From contig JAULSN010000001.1 of NCBI GenBank assembly GCA_033439765.1, positions 8,742,001 through 8,806,000 on the forward strand: 64,000 bases of DNA, in the 5' to 3' direction. The notes under the pieces are model-generated. The model had not been told where the DNA came from and did no database searches. It was given only the letters and a program-made list of their open reading frames with translations. Source of the DNA: Lasiosphaeria ovina (taxonomy: Eukaryota; Ascomycota; Sordariomycetes; Sordariales; Lasiosphaeriaceae). The translations under genes were made by a program, and so were the position numbers. Shown here in pieces: positions 11,125 through 21,963 of this stretch (position 1 is its first letter; every line of letters begins with the position of its first letter).

Positions 11125-13770
11125 ATGCCACCGCCGTCGGTTTCAGCCGGTGTTCAGCAGTGCGCGCGGCTCCTCTCGAAAGCACGGTCAGACGATACAC
11201 TAAACCGCGCTCTGCGTCTGGAGCTCGAGAATGCCCTTGCCCGCCTCAAGATCTGGGCCGGCAATGTCGGGGCCTTCGCCCCGGGAAACGCGTCTGTTGA
11301 CTATCGCCTTCGCGAGGATTCCGACGTTGCCGATGTCATCATTTCCATGCTAAACAGCCTCCGGACGAGCCTCGAGCGGGTGATCAACCCACCACTTGTG
11401 GAGGAAGTAGAGGAGGAAGAGGAAGAAAAGGATGCCGATAGGGAAACCAAACAAGAGACAGAGTCGGTTAGCTCCGGGAAGACCGCGTCAACGCATTCAT
11501 CGTCCGCCCTCAGCCTGGACTCGGAGGCAACCGGCTCTGAAGATGGCACCAGGGCCAAGACCGACAAACGTCACGATAGCGGTTCGGAGGATGCACTCGA
11601 AAAGGCAAACACCATTATCACCCGGCTTTACCAGCTGGCGTCAGTTGTCAGAAAACCAGAATCCTCTTCCGAGAACGCAAAGGTCAGGGATTTTATGACC
11701 AAGCTGAAGTTCAAGGGGGAGACTTTCGATATGGAAGATGCCGAGGATCACGCCCGGAGCCATTTGCTGGCTCGGTTCCCAAACGCGCCGCCATTCCTGG
11801 TGCATCGTCTGGTCTCGGCTGTGGTTTTTCGACGGATGAAATTGCGGTACAGGCAGCGACACCAGGACAAACTTCGGCAGGGGATAGATGACTCGTTCGA
11901 CCCTGAGCTCCAGCTACCCGGTGCAGGCCACTCTGCGCCCGCCACACGGCCTGTTGCGTCCGCAGCGCCTGCCAGCGATCTGCCTGGCGGCCAGCAAGAG
12001 ACTCGCGGTGCTGCGACGCTGGGCGTGGGAAAAGCACAGCAGCCGCGCCCGAGCCGCACGATTTTCTCTGCGACAAATGCTTCGTCGGTGAACCGGCAAC
12101 AGTTCCCCAGCTACGCCAGGTCTACAGCGCTGTCTGGAATAACACTTTCAGCTGTCTCTAGGCGTCAGAAACTCGACGTTCCCACCCCACCCAAGAACAT
12201 TGACGAGGCGCTCAAGAGAGTGGAGTGTCCATTTTGCATGCGCATAATAAGCAGCGAAGAGAGGAAGGAGCCGCGCTGGACGTAGGTTTCTACTTTCGCT
12301 GCCCTTTCTTAATGAATTTGATCCGGCGCGCTAATGCCCCCCGAAAGTCGACACATATTGAGAGATATCGACCCTTATGTTTGTTTATTCGAGCATTGCG
12401 ATCAAGAGAACACACTGTTCAAGACCCAGGAGGAGTGGTTGGGTCACATGCAGTGGCAGCACACGGTCGTCTGGGCATGTCAAGTCCGTGGCCACGAGTT
12501 TGCCATATACGACTCGCCGGGCGAACTCGAACATCACATTCGATCGGAGCACCCGGCTTCATTCACAGAGATCCAGCTCCCTGTCCTCATCCAGGAAAGC
12601 GCGTCCCCGGCGCCAGACACTTTCGCTCTGTTGACGGCTTCACTCGCAGCAGAATGCCAAACCGATAGTCCTACCAACATCGGTCACGAGTGCCCGATCT
12701 GCCAGAAGAAGTTCCACCAACGAACTTCCGAAGAGGTTTCATCCGGGGACGGTGGCGAGGGAGACGTTCAGAACCACGTCCTATATCATTTGGAATCTGT
12801 CGCGTTGCTGTCATTGCCTATCGATGATAAGAGAACCAGCGACTCTGCCGGGTCCAATCGTCTGCAGTCTAGCGCGAACCGGGAGGCCCTGGTTGAGGAC
12901 GGCGACGATCTCCCAGCAGTTGTCTTCAGCGACTCGCACAGCAATCCATCAGAATCAGACGATTTTTCACAGAGTCAAGAAGACGCCAGTTCCGGGCATG
13001 AGCTGAGTCGCCTTGCGTACGACGGACGCTGGGGTGAGATTTTCCGAGCGGTAAAGCAGCCTGGCGTGCCCCAGCCAGATGAGGACAGGCTGCTTTTGGA
13101 GTGGCGCCAGGAGATCCAGGGCGCTTCATCCAAAAGCGAGCTCTCTTTGCCTGATGATGACTTGCTACAACAAACCAAAGCAGAGCAGCTCATCAAAGCC
13201 TGTATCACGGGCGATACCAATACCATGGTGAAGCTTCTTGAAGAGAATGCCGATATCGAGACGAAGGTTATAGCTGGCCAGACACCACTAAGCTGGGCTG
13301 CTGAGAACGGCCACGAGGCCGTTGTGAACCTTCTTCTTGAAAGGGGTGCCAATATCGAGACGAAGGATACAAAATTTGGCCGGACACCACTAATCTGCGC
13401 TACTGAGCGCGGCCACGAGGCCGTTGTGAAGCTTCTTCTTGAAAGGGGTGCCAATATCGAGACGAAGGATACAAAATTGGGCCAGACACCACTAAGCTGG
13501 GCTGCTGCGAACGGCCACGAAGCCGTTGTGAAGGTTCTTCTTGAAAAGAATGCCGATATCGAGAGGAAGGATATAGAACTTGGCCAGACACCACTAAGCT
13601 GGGCTGCTGAGAACGGCCACGAGGCCGTTGTGAAGCTTCTTCTTGAAAAGAATGCTGATATCGAGACGAAGGATACAAAATTTGGCCGGACACCACTAAC
13701 CTGGGCTACTAGGTACGGCCACGGCGCCGTTATGAAGCTTCTTCAAAACCATGTCAAAACTGAGATTTGA
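11125..13770 (+). CDS. AcuF-type C2H2 zinc-finger protein with C-terminal ankyrin repeats
   Basis: Exons 11125-12281 and 12348-13770 join in phase 2 (donor GTAGGT, branch GCTAAT, acceptor AAAG) to give 859 residues. Residues 1-370 are helical then acidic and Ser-rich. Residues about 370-560 match the fungal oxidoreductase-AcuF-like C2H2 region: ECPFC, DIDPYVCLFEHC, W..HM..QH, WAC, H...EH and a final ECPICQKKF followed by H...H. Residues about 665-855 are six ankyrin repeats of 33-34 residues, the middle ones nearly identical (pattern GQTPLSWAAENGHEAVV). From family knowledge such proteins resemble NLRs without the NACHT module and are thought to act as sensors or regulators in non-self recognition. 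There is no enzymatic motif. The near-identity of the repeats suggests recent expansion or gene conversion. Confidence 0.82.
13276..13740 (+). repeat. Tandem 102-bp ankyrin-coding repeats
   Basis: About 4.5 near-identical 102-bp units inside the C2H2-ankyrin gene each encode one 34-residue ankyrin repeat. Differences cluster in a few codons (N/K, ERGAN versus EKNAD, DTKF versus DIEL). Confidence 0.85.
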
Positions 13771-14939
13771 GATATATAGCTACTCGATAATGTAGATAAT
13801 AGACTGTTGCAACCTATAATGGTGAGGGCTATAGATTGCAAAGCAGTACGCCTAGGGCATTTATAATAGAGGTATGGAATTTTCAATAGGCTATTAGAGA
13901 ATTAATCTAAGTTATAATTATAATAGTTGTTCTAGCAAAGCGCCTTAATGAAGATTGTAGGCGGTGAACTTAATGTTACGGTGCTTGCGTGAGGAGCAAG
14001 GTTCTCATCCCGAGAGGGATTAGATGTTGCTATAGGTCCTAGCCCTCTCTCCTTAACTTTCTTACTTAGCGATCCCGAGCCACGGCGCTGAAACTATTAT
14101 AATCCATGCCGCCTTATCTCGTTTTCATTACGCTTCCGTAAAAGTATCATCTATAATGGTAAGTTGGTTGACAGTTTGAGAGAGATTAACAATTTGACCT
14201 GGTCTATGTTAAAGTATAGCTAGTTACCGGGGTTGTACACGTGTAGACCTGTGGTAGTCAGCCTGCTTCCCTCAGTGCCTTACGCAAGCCACTGTTGTAC
14301 TGGACTATAGGGCACAGTTCCATACAGTCTGCCCTGCACTTGGTCGACCTTCCTGCACTTACCGATTTACCCTGCACTTGACTCCCCGCCTTCGCTACCG
14401 CTTCCGCTCCGCCAGCTACAGTACCGAGCCCACAATAGCACCCTGTACAGGTACTCTCTCACAGGCCTGTTAGGCACATAGTTCAGTAATATTCACACAA
14501 TGTACAATATATAACTTGCTGCAAGGTGTGCTTTGACAGGTGTTGCCAAACTCTCTCCTAAACCTGCTCACTTATCCGAAAATTCGCGTTTCTCTGATGG
14601 AGTTGGCACCAAGCTACATCGGAGGACGGTCAAGAGTATGAAATGCGGCGTTCATGGGAGCTTGGGTGGGTTAATATGTTAGTGGCTATCGCAGTTTGCT
14701 AGAAGCGATTAGGGATAAACACCGAGGAACCACCAGCTTCTTTTTTTCAATTTTTCTTTAGGGATTGTATCGACTAGAGATAGCCACAGTGCAGCTCTTC
14801 TATTCTAAGGCTACCAATAAATCACGACAGGCCTTAAAACATCATCCCCCAAAGCCATTCCACTAACCCCCCGACGACGGTGGCGTGTTCAAGCTCGTCT
14901 CTATCATATAGTAGAAAAAAGTGAAAGGAAAGCATAAGC
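13771..14939. other. Repeat-rich spacer, no gene
   Basis: This A+T-rich DNA lies between the C2H2-ankyrin gene and the NLR gene. It includes the second copy of the dispersed repeat (14208-14275) and no reading frame with protein-like content. Confidence 0.55.
14208..14275 (+). repeat. Decayed dispersed repeat, copy 2
   Basis: It shares GTTAAAGTATAGCTAGTTAC and the GCTTCCCTCAG-ending block with 6465-6987, with C/T differences between the copies. The two blocks are much closer here, so one copy carries a deletion or an insertion. Confidence 0.6.
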
Positions 14940-17900
14940 TTAACGATGGATCTTAACTCCCGAGAAGCCAATGACCTGAACTCGTCCTGATGAACAGCCG
15001 ATGCACACCGTCCGTCCTCGTATAGCAAAACACCCTGGCCGAAACTCTGGCGGTAACCAGAGAACATTCTCACCGCTGAGGGTGATCCACGATCCGCTCG
15101 GGCTCAAGCTATAGTCTTGCCGTTGTGAATCTCGTTGGTGTTCGTCCAAAGCTAGACCCCCACCGATATCCACAGTAGCGATGGCGGAACCAGAGGCCTC
15201 TGAAGTAGCAGCCCGAGGACGAGGTGATTGATCTATTTTAATGCGTCCATCTTCAGTCAACAGGTAGCTTCCAGTAACGCCAAACGAAATCTTGGTCAAT
15301 AAAGTGCCGATGTTGATAGTCTGAAGGCAGTAACCCGTAGCCGAATCCCAGATTCTGACAGTGTGATCATGCGAAGATGAGGCAAGTCGTTGACCATCAC
15401 CTGAGAATGCCACCGATATAACCGAGCCACTGTGGCCTTCAAACGTCTGGAGGCAGTTGCCTGAAGCCAGATCCCAGATTCTAACGGTGTGATCATGCGA
15501 AGATGAGGCAAGTTGTTGACCATCGCCCGAGAATACTACCGATGTGACCCGGTTGCTATGGCCCTCGAGTACCTGAATTAGATTATCCGCGGCTGGATCC
15601 CAGATCCGGATTGTACAATCATCTGAGGATGAGGCGAGTTGTTGACCGTCACCTCTAAACGCCACCGATTTGACCGAGCTGCTGTGGCCCTTAAGCGTCT
15701 GGAGGCAAATACCCGTAGCCAGATCCCAGGTTTTAACTGTATGATCAGCTGAGGATGAGGCGAGTCGTTGCCCATTACCTGTAAACGTCACTGATTTGAC
15801 CGAGTTGCTGTGGCCCTCAAGCGTCTGAAGGCAGTAGCCTGTGGTTAAATCCCAAATCTTGATCATGTAGTCGTTTGAAGCCGAGGCGAGTCGTTGACCG
15901 TCGAATAAGAATTCTACCAAGTTGACCGAGTCGCTGTGGCCCTTGAGCGTCTGGAGGTAGTTACCTGTAGCTGGATCCCAGATCTTGATCGTGTGGTCGC
16001 TTGAAGCCGAGGCGAGTCGTTGACCGTCGAACAAGAATACCACCGAGTTAATCCAATTACTATGGCCTCTAAGTGTTTGGACGCAGTTGCCCGTAGCCGG
16101 ATCCCAGATCTTGATCGTATAGTCGCTTGAAGCTGAGGCAAGTCGTTGACCGTCGAACGAGAATGTTACCGAGTTGGTCCAATTGCTATGGCCTCTAAGC
16201 GTTTGGAGGCAGTTGCCCGTGGCCGGATCCCAGATCCTAACCGTGCGATCATGTGAAGCCGAGGCGAGTCGTTGGCTATCACTCGAAAATGCTACCGAGT
16301 TGACCCAGTCGCTGTGGCCCTCGAGCGTCTGGAGGCAGTTACCTGTAGCTGGATCCCAGATCCTGATCGTGTGGTCGCTTGAAGCTGAGGCGAGTCGTTG
16401 ACCGTCGAACGAGAATACTACCGAGTTGACCCAGTCGCTGTGTCCTTCAAGCGTCTGGAGGCATGCATCCCAGCCTGCTTCCACAGCCGGTTTTGTTGTA
16501 ATCCATTTCGGTTCTTCTGTCCCGAAAAGACTTCTCACTAAGTTGTGCGCCGGAGAAAATACGAGGGCTGCCGCGTAGGCTTGGAGGGGGGCATTTTCTA
16601 TCACCGACTTGGAATGTAGAATAAATCGCCGCGCATCCCGAACGAGCCCTGCCAGCTGCCCCCTTTCTACACACCCCTAGATCTCTGTCAGGCTAATTCT
16701 CCAGTACTTTAATCGTCCAACACTTACCAGCAGTTGCTCGAGCTTTCCCATAGCGATGACTCCTTCCGACATGCCTTGGACGAGACTGAGAGCCTCGAGC
16801 CAATAGAGGTACTTATTTTGGAGGAAAGTATGGACGACACCATTATCCTGCAGGGTGTTGTCGTTCTGCTGCGTGCTGGAGGCTGTGTCGCAAAGGTGGT
16901 CAACCCAATGGAGACACGAATATCGCACTGAGCCTAGCGGGTCAGGATCTGGCGACTGAGCCTCGTCGATAGGGCATCCGGGGCGCTGCAAGCCGTAAAT
17001 ATCGCGCCGCAGTGTTTGTGACATGATGTGTAGTGACCTCGAGAAGATGCCGTGATTTGCGTGTCCTACTCCAAATGGGAAGACTATGTCGGATGCTTCA
17101 CCGAGCAAAAAGTCCTTGGCCGATTGGTGCACGAAATAGACCGTCTCTTCTCGAAGAGTCAGGAATGAACCGCAATGGCCTATGATCTCCGGAAGCGATT
17201 CTGGATCTTCTGAAACGGCTTCTAATGACCCTAAAATTGCTGGTAGTTCTTGCAGAGTCAGAGGCCGATGAACAATCGCAGCGACGGCAAGAATTTGCAT
17301 ATAGAGGCTGGCATCATCGAGTTTTTGTATCTGTTGAATCATCCTTCCGTAGAGAGAATCAAGGCCAGGCGGAAACGTAGCGAGCGTTGCAAGAGTCTTC
17401 CATTTTGGGACCACTTCGAGGTGTTGACAGACCAAGGCCGCCCAGAGGAAAGTGCCATGCGCATTTGACGACAGGTGATTCAGAACAGCCATTTCCGTGT
17501 CGCGGCTATATCGTCTTAGTTGGGATAGATTTCTGACTTTTTCTCGGATATATATGTTGACAGCCGTAGATACAGTTTGGGCGTGTAGCTCAAGGCAGAT
17601 GAGATTCGGGTATCCTGCGCTAAGCTGCTCCTCGATTTGCGGCCGATTACGACTAGATACAATCCACTTGACGGGGTACGTACTTGAGGTATGGATGATC
17701 AAGTCGAGAAGTCGCGGTAAGTCGATCGTACATTCGTCAAGTGCATCGATCACGAAGTAGTTAGTATTCAAGACGGAATCTCGCAAAATGTTAGTGAAGA
17801 TCTCGGACAAGTTGATCCACGCGTTTATGTCCTCGAAAATGGCACGACCTGACTGGCGGTACTTCTCCAGCACGTGCTCCAAGAGAGGCGGCTTTTGGTT

Positions 17901-19745
17901 GAAGAGCAAGTAGATCAGGCCGCGTAATACCGAAGTTGCGCTATTGATGCGCATGTCCGTGGCCTGGCAGAAGAAGTAAGACAGGAGGTTGCCATTAGCA
18001 GTGGTAGTCTTTTCCAGTTCGTCAATGATACCGCAAAGCAGCATGGTCTTGCCCATGCCGGGATCAGCCTTGATCCAAAGCAGTCGGCTCTGCGGGTCAT
18101 TTTGGAATCGTTGGAATTCCGAGGTGTCGAGGATCCAGCTGTAGGCTTCAGCTAGTAGGCCGCCCTTGGTCAACTCGATGCGCGTCTTGTCGTGTCGCGG
18201 ATCCGTGATTCGTAGGTCGGCAAGACAGCGGTATTTACTCTCATCTCCATCTGAAGGATATGCCAGTTAGCGAACATCTCCTGGAAATAACACCAGCGGT
18301 TTACTTCGCTTGAGGCTGTTTCTCACCAAAATGGATATTGTATTGGCTGCCAATGTTGATGGTGTCGCCAACGGTGACACGGCCGATGTTGGCATGGTAG
18401 TTGCCCGGAGCCATGCCCGTGGGACCTGGGTACCCGCCACAGCTCAGTGACATGCTGACTTGGATATTTCTGATGTCGTTTGGAGATTTCAACACCCATC
18501 TAGCTAAAGCATTGGGGTCGAACGTGTTGGCAGCAAGGTCGGCGGTAAGGATAAGCTGTTTCGTTGGCTGTTTTACTGTGTAATTCTCGGCCGCGCTAGC
18601 AACGCCTTTGGCGGCGATCCCCTGATGTGGCTCTGATTGCCGCACAATCGCCTTGGGTAAAGGAACGAGCGGAATTGGTCTTGGTGCCTTTCCTTTTGAA
18701 AGAAAGATGTAGTGCGGGGTCTTTCGGCGAAACTGCTCAAAAAAGGGCCTCCCGCAATCGTCCACCTGCAGAGATCCATCATGTTTCTTGATCAACGAAG
18801 GGATGCGGATCTTCAGCCGGTTCGTGAGACTTGCATGTAAGATCATATCAGAAAACGGCCACCCGGAGTTTGCAAACAATGCCAACTCGTCAACAAGAGA
18901 CTGGGTAAATGAGTCGGGGCCAACTTCGGCAGCTATTGCTCCAGGTTCGAATCCTGTCGCAGTTATGGCCAAGATAATGCCTTTTCCGCTTGACATAACG
19001 GATGATGGAACCGCTTGGCATGAGTCGAATAGGAGGAGGACATCGGCGTCCAGGCCTCCAAGGATGGGAAAGATGCCAATGGATTCGACTTTTTTCGGAT
19101 TCCATCGTGTTCTGTGCTGCATGTTAGCCAGTACAAACGTTGTTCGATACATAAAACATACGAACACCATATAGGTCCGGGCTGACCATGTTCCTGGTAT
19201 GCATGTCCGCCGTAATACAAGATGAAGAGAGTGTCCTCGTCATTGCTTTGATTGACAAAGTTCCTCACTCGTTCGAGCAAGCTGAAATAGGCGTCCACTG
19301 ACGGAATCTCCCATTCCTCAACTGCATAGTTGTACAGGACTTGAAACACCTGCTTCAGAGCACGAAGCTCTCGGTCAACGCCTAGATCATCATTTTCCCA
19401 GCTGATCAATAGAACGTAAACCTTAAGGTGCGATGTGAATCGTGTGGGCCATCGCGTGGTAATCAACTCGTTGAGCTGAGCGGTCATGGTCGAAAGGCTG
19501 TGGGACTCGGCCTCCCGAGATGCTGAATCGCAAGGCTCATCCTCGAAGTCAAACCTCCGTATCTTGGAGGAGTTTCCTTCCGAAATAATAATAAATGGCG
19601 GATTCTCAGTCATATCTGTTACCCCTTCGTGGCTGAGGTGGGATATGTTCCCTGAAGGTGATTCTCCGCGGGGTCTCTTATTTCGCTCGCATGCGGTGTG
19701 GATTTTAGTGGTCCCAGCTTGCTTTCCGGAACCGTCATTATCCAT
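14940..19745 (-). CDS. NLR-type receptor: caspase-like, NACHT and WD40 repeats
   Basis: Exons 19745-19162, 19111-18327, 18250-16728 and 16655-14940 join in frame to 1,535 residues (donors GTATGT, GTGAGA, GTAAGT). After about 100 disordered residues comes a caspase-like domain (about 105-400) with His181 in FILYYGGHA and Cys226 in LLLFDSCQA, the expected catalytic dyad. Residues about 430-456 (GRVTVGDTINIGSQYNIHF) link to the NACHT, whose P-loop ADPGMGKT is at 518-525 and Walker B YFVIDALDEC at about 621-630. Nine 42-residue WD40 repeats follow (about 1029-1406), then a degenerate blade and a C-terminal extension. By family knowledge the WD40 array senses a ligand, NACHT oligomerises on nucleotide binding, and the caspase-like domain is the cell-death effector. 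The NACHT end has the standard DPRHDKTRIE lead-in, which argues for one gene rather than two. Confidence 0.85.
15320..16470 (-). repeat. Tandem 126-bp WD40-coding repeats
   Basis: Nine 126-bp units encode WD40 blades of the pattern CLQTLEGHS..VNSV.FS.DGQRLASASSDHT.RIWDPATGN. Differences concentrate after GHS, before DGQ and in the SSDHT segment. This is what is known for high-identity WD repeats of fungal NLRs under diversifying selection and repeat shuffling. Confidence 0.85.
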
Positions 19746-20281
19746 CGTAAAGCAGGCGGTGGTGGAAACAAGGAGTTGGACTCTTCACGGAAGAGGCGAT
19801 AGCGTTACTTTATCGATAGATTGTGATTGCGGCTAGTGACTTAAAGGGTTCACCGAGAGCAAAGCCCTCTGTAGGCTTGGCGGCGGGGATTTCGAAGCTG
19901 CAGATGGGGCTGACGATTCTCGCAATATTTCACTGGTGCCTAACAGCTCGTGTCTCGGCCGAAGGTCCAGGGACAAGGGCTTGGCTTCCGCTCGGGCAGC
20001 ATTAGCACACCACATTATCTTAGCAACGACGCAGTTGAAAATAAAGCAGACTTATTACCTAACAGGTACTTCCGTCCAGGTTAATTTCATAAGGTAAAGT
20101 GGGTCACTCTCTAGGACCGCTATCGCACCATCTGCTAAACCCTTGCACAAAAGCATTGCTTCCCTTACACACTCTTAACTAACAATTAGACTATTTAGCG
20201 GTAGTGCGATTCTCTACCTGCCAAGACCATATGTGAAGCTCTTTTAACTTGTTTACCGTTTGCTTGGACAAAGATTGCTGC
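19746..20281. other. Upstream region of the NLR gene
   Basis: No reading frame with protein-like content is seen. Part of this stretch must hold the NLR promoter. No clear TATA box or repeated site was recognised. Confidence 0.45.
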
Positions 20282-20577
20282 TGTCACGACCCGGCCGAAG
20301 TAAGGGGCCGCAATAGGCGGAAGCGAAGTCCACCGGCTGTAACTGAACAACGGGGCGGCACACGGATAAGCCTTGGGAAAATCGTCTTTATATAGCCAAC
20401 AAGACCTCTGAAATCCGTATCCCGGTCGGACCTTCAGGGCAACCGGAATGCCGTAGACTGAGCGGATCTCCGGTTGTGAGGGAGCTTGAGGGCATTCGGG
20501 CGTAAGCTAAGGAAGTAAACAGAAGCTAGGAAAGAGAATGGCTCATTTTGCACACTAGGGTCAATTTTAGGGCGACA
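20282..20577 (-). repeat. LTR-like element, about 296 bp, minus orientation
   Basis: On the minus strand it begins TGTCGCCC and ends GTCGTGACA, giving TG...CA ends, and contains CTATATAAAG, a plausible TATA box. A second, truncated copy lies in opposite orientation at 24000-24211. The 5-bp flanks do not match as a target duplication and no internal retrotransposon domain adjoins it, so it is probably a solo or truncated LTR. Confidence 0.6.
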
Positions 20578-21836
20578 AGAACGGACCAGAAACTGCCCCT
20601 ACGGCAAGAAAAAGGCCCGGGAACACCCCCGAAAGTGCCCGATCATGCACAACCAGCGAGCGACACAAGTCAAAGGTGTACAACAAGAAGTACCCGGAAT
20701 ATCTCGACCTCTACCACTAATAGCCTTCCAGGAAGCGGAAGAAACGTGCAGGGCCGCACTGTTGGCCAGTTATCTTAGCCCACACAGGCCTGTTGGGCAC
20801 CACCACATCTTGGCAAAAGCCTCTGAGCCTCTGGTTCAAACCAGGGATCATGCAAGCGCCGAAGCTATTCCGGGATTGGCCAAACCAGGAGCTTGGACCA
20901 CTACCCACCTTTTCCTTAGTCAGAAAGGAACCCTAGACTGGAATTTCCTCCTGTTCTCTCTTTCTTAACTATCAAGACCTTCAGGCCATAGTCAATTATT
21001 ACATGATTCTGAACCTGATATTGATGTTCCAAGCCCTATATTACAGCCCTTGTCACACACTTTATATGTAGAGGAAGAAACCCGGGAATTGAGCATCTGG
21101 GGAAGAAACGAAACAATTGGACCAGCCCGCCAAGGAACCAGCAGGCAAGGGTGTGACGACCCGCAGGAAGGACAGACAGTACTAATACACAGTACGCACG
21201 GCCCCGATTGTGCGTGTGGAGACTCAAGAAAGGCGCTAGCAGCATACCAGCCGCCAGGGCGGATTCAAGGCCAGGGCCAGGATTGGTGCAACCGTAGGAA
21301 GCATTCCGCATATTAAACATTGTGATTATGTGAGTTATGATTACTCCATTGGCAATTGTGATTCCTAGACCCAGCTGAGGGCATGGGGTATTGGTTGCTG
21401 CCCCCGACGTTGGCCGTGTCTCCATGCACGGCAGCTGCCCATTCTTTTCAGTCTACAGCTAATAGACTCCGCTTCGGTGAGAAGTAAAGGGGTTGGTAGC
21501 GTTGTGGGAGGGATGACGTCAAAAAATCGTTTGCCGTTGTGCAAAAGCGATTAAGACGGGTCTTTAAGATTTTTCGAATGTGGGGCGGTGGAAGCGAAAA
21601 GAAAGAAGACAGGGGTACTTCGCCCTCCCATCCCTCTCCCCCGTCTCCTCCTCTCTGAGCTCTCCATTGTCCCCTCCCATTCACACCCATTCTCCCCCCG
21701 CTTCTCCTCCCATGACTCCTCCGATATCTTCCGCAAGGCCATGCAACGTATGGCTCGGCCCACTTAGTCCAGCCTAGTGCAGCGGAGCTGAAGCATGAGT
21801 GGATCTATGGTATCCACTCATCCAGACCATCACCTT
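20578..21836. other. Gene-poor DNA upstream of gene B
   Basis: The reading frames are short and low in information. A pyrimidine-rich stretch occurs at about 21620-21720. I found no domain or repeat terminus. Confidence 0.45.
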
Positions 21837-21850
21837 CCTATATATATTCC
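21837..21850 (+). promoter_or_regulatory. Putative TATA box of gene B
   Basis: CCTATATATATTCC lies about 120 nt upstream of the ATG at 21964, at nearly the same distance as the matching element before gene A. Confidence 0.45.
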
Positions 21851-21963
21851 GCCGTCGCCTAGATTGCGAGTATTCCTTCTAGCAAGCAATACAGTCACCC
21901 TTTTTCCACCCAAACAACCCTTTTCCCAGCGAACAACTAGAGCTTGGCAGTCTCTGGCCAACC

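Noticed and set aside
13276..16470. CRISPR-like arrays
   Set aside because: The regular repeats are in-frame ankyrin and WD40 units without spacers, in a eukaryotic genome.
16677..18326. Caspase-like gene and NACHT-WD40 gene as two separate genes
   Set aside because: A GTGAGA donor before the stop at 18301 and an in-phase acceptor at 18251 restore the standard lead-in to the NACHT, so one gene is the simpler reading.
20282..20577. Full-length retrotransposon attached to the LTR at 20282
   Set aside because: No gag/pol domain, primer-binding site or matching target duplication was found beside it.
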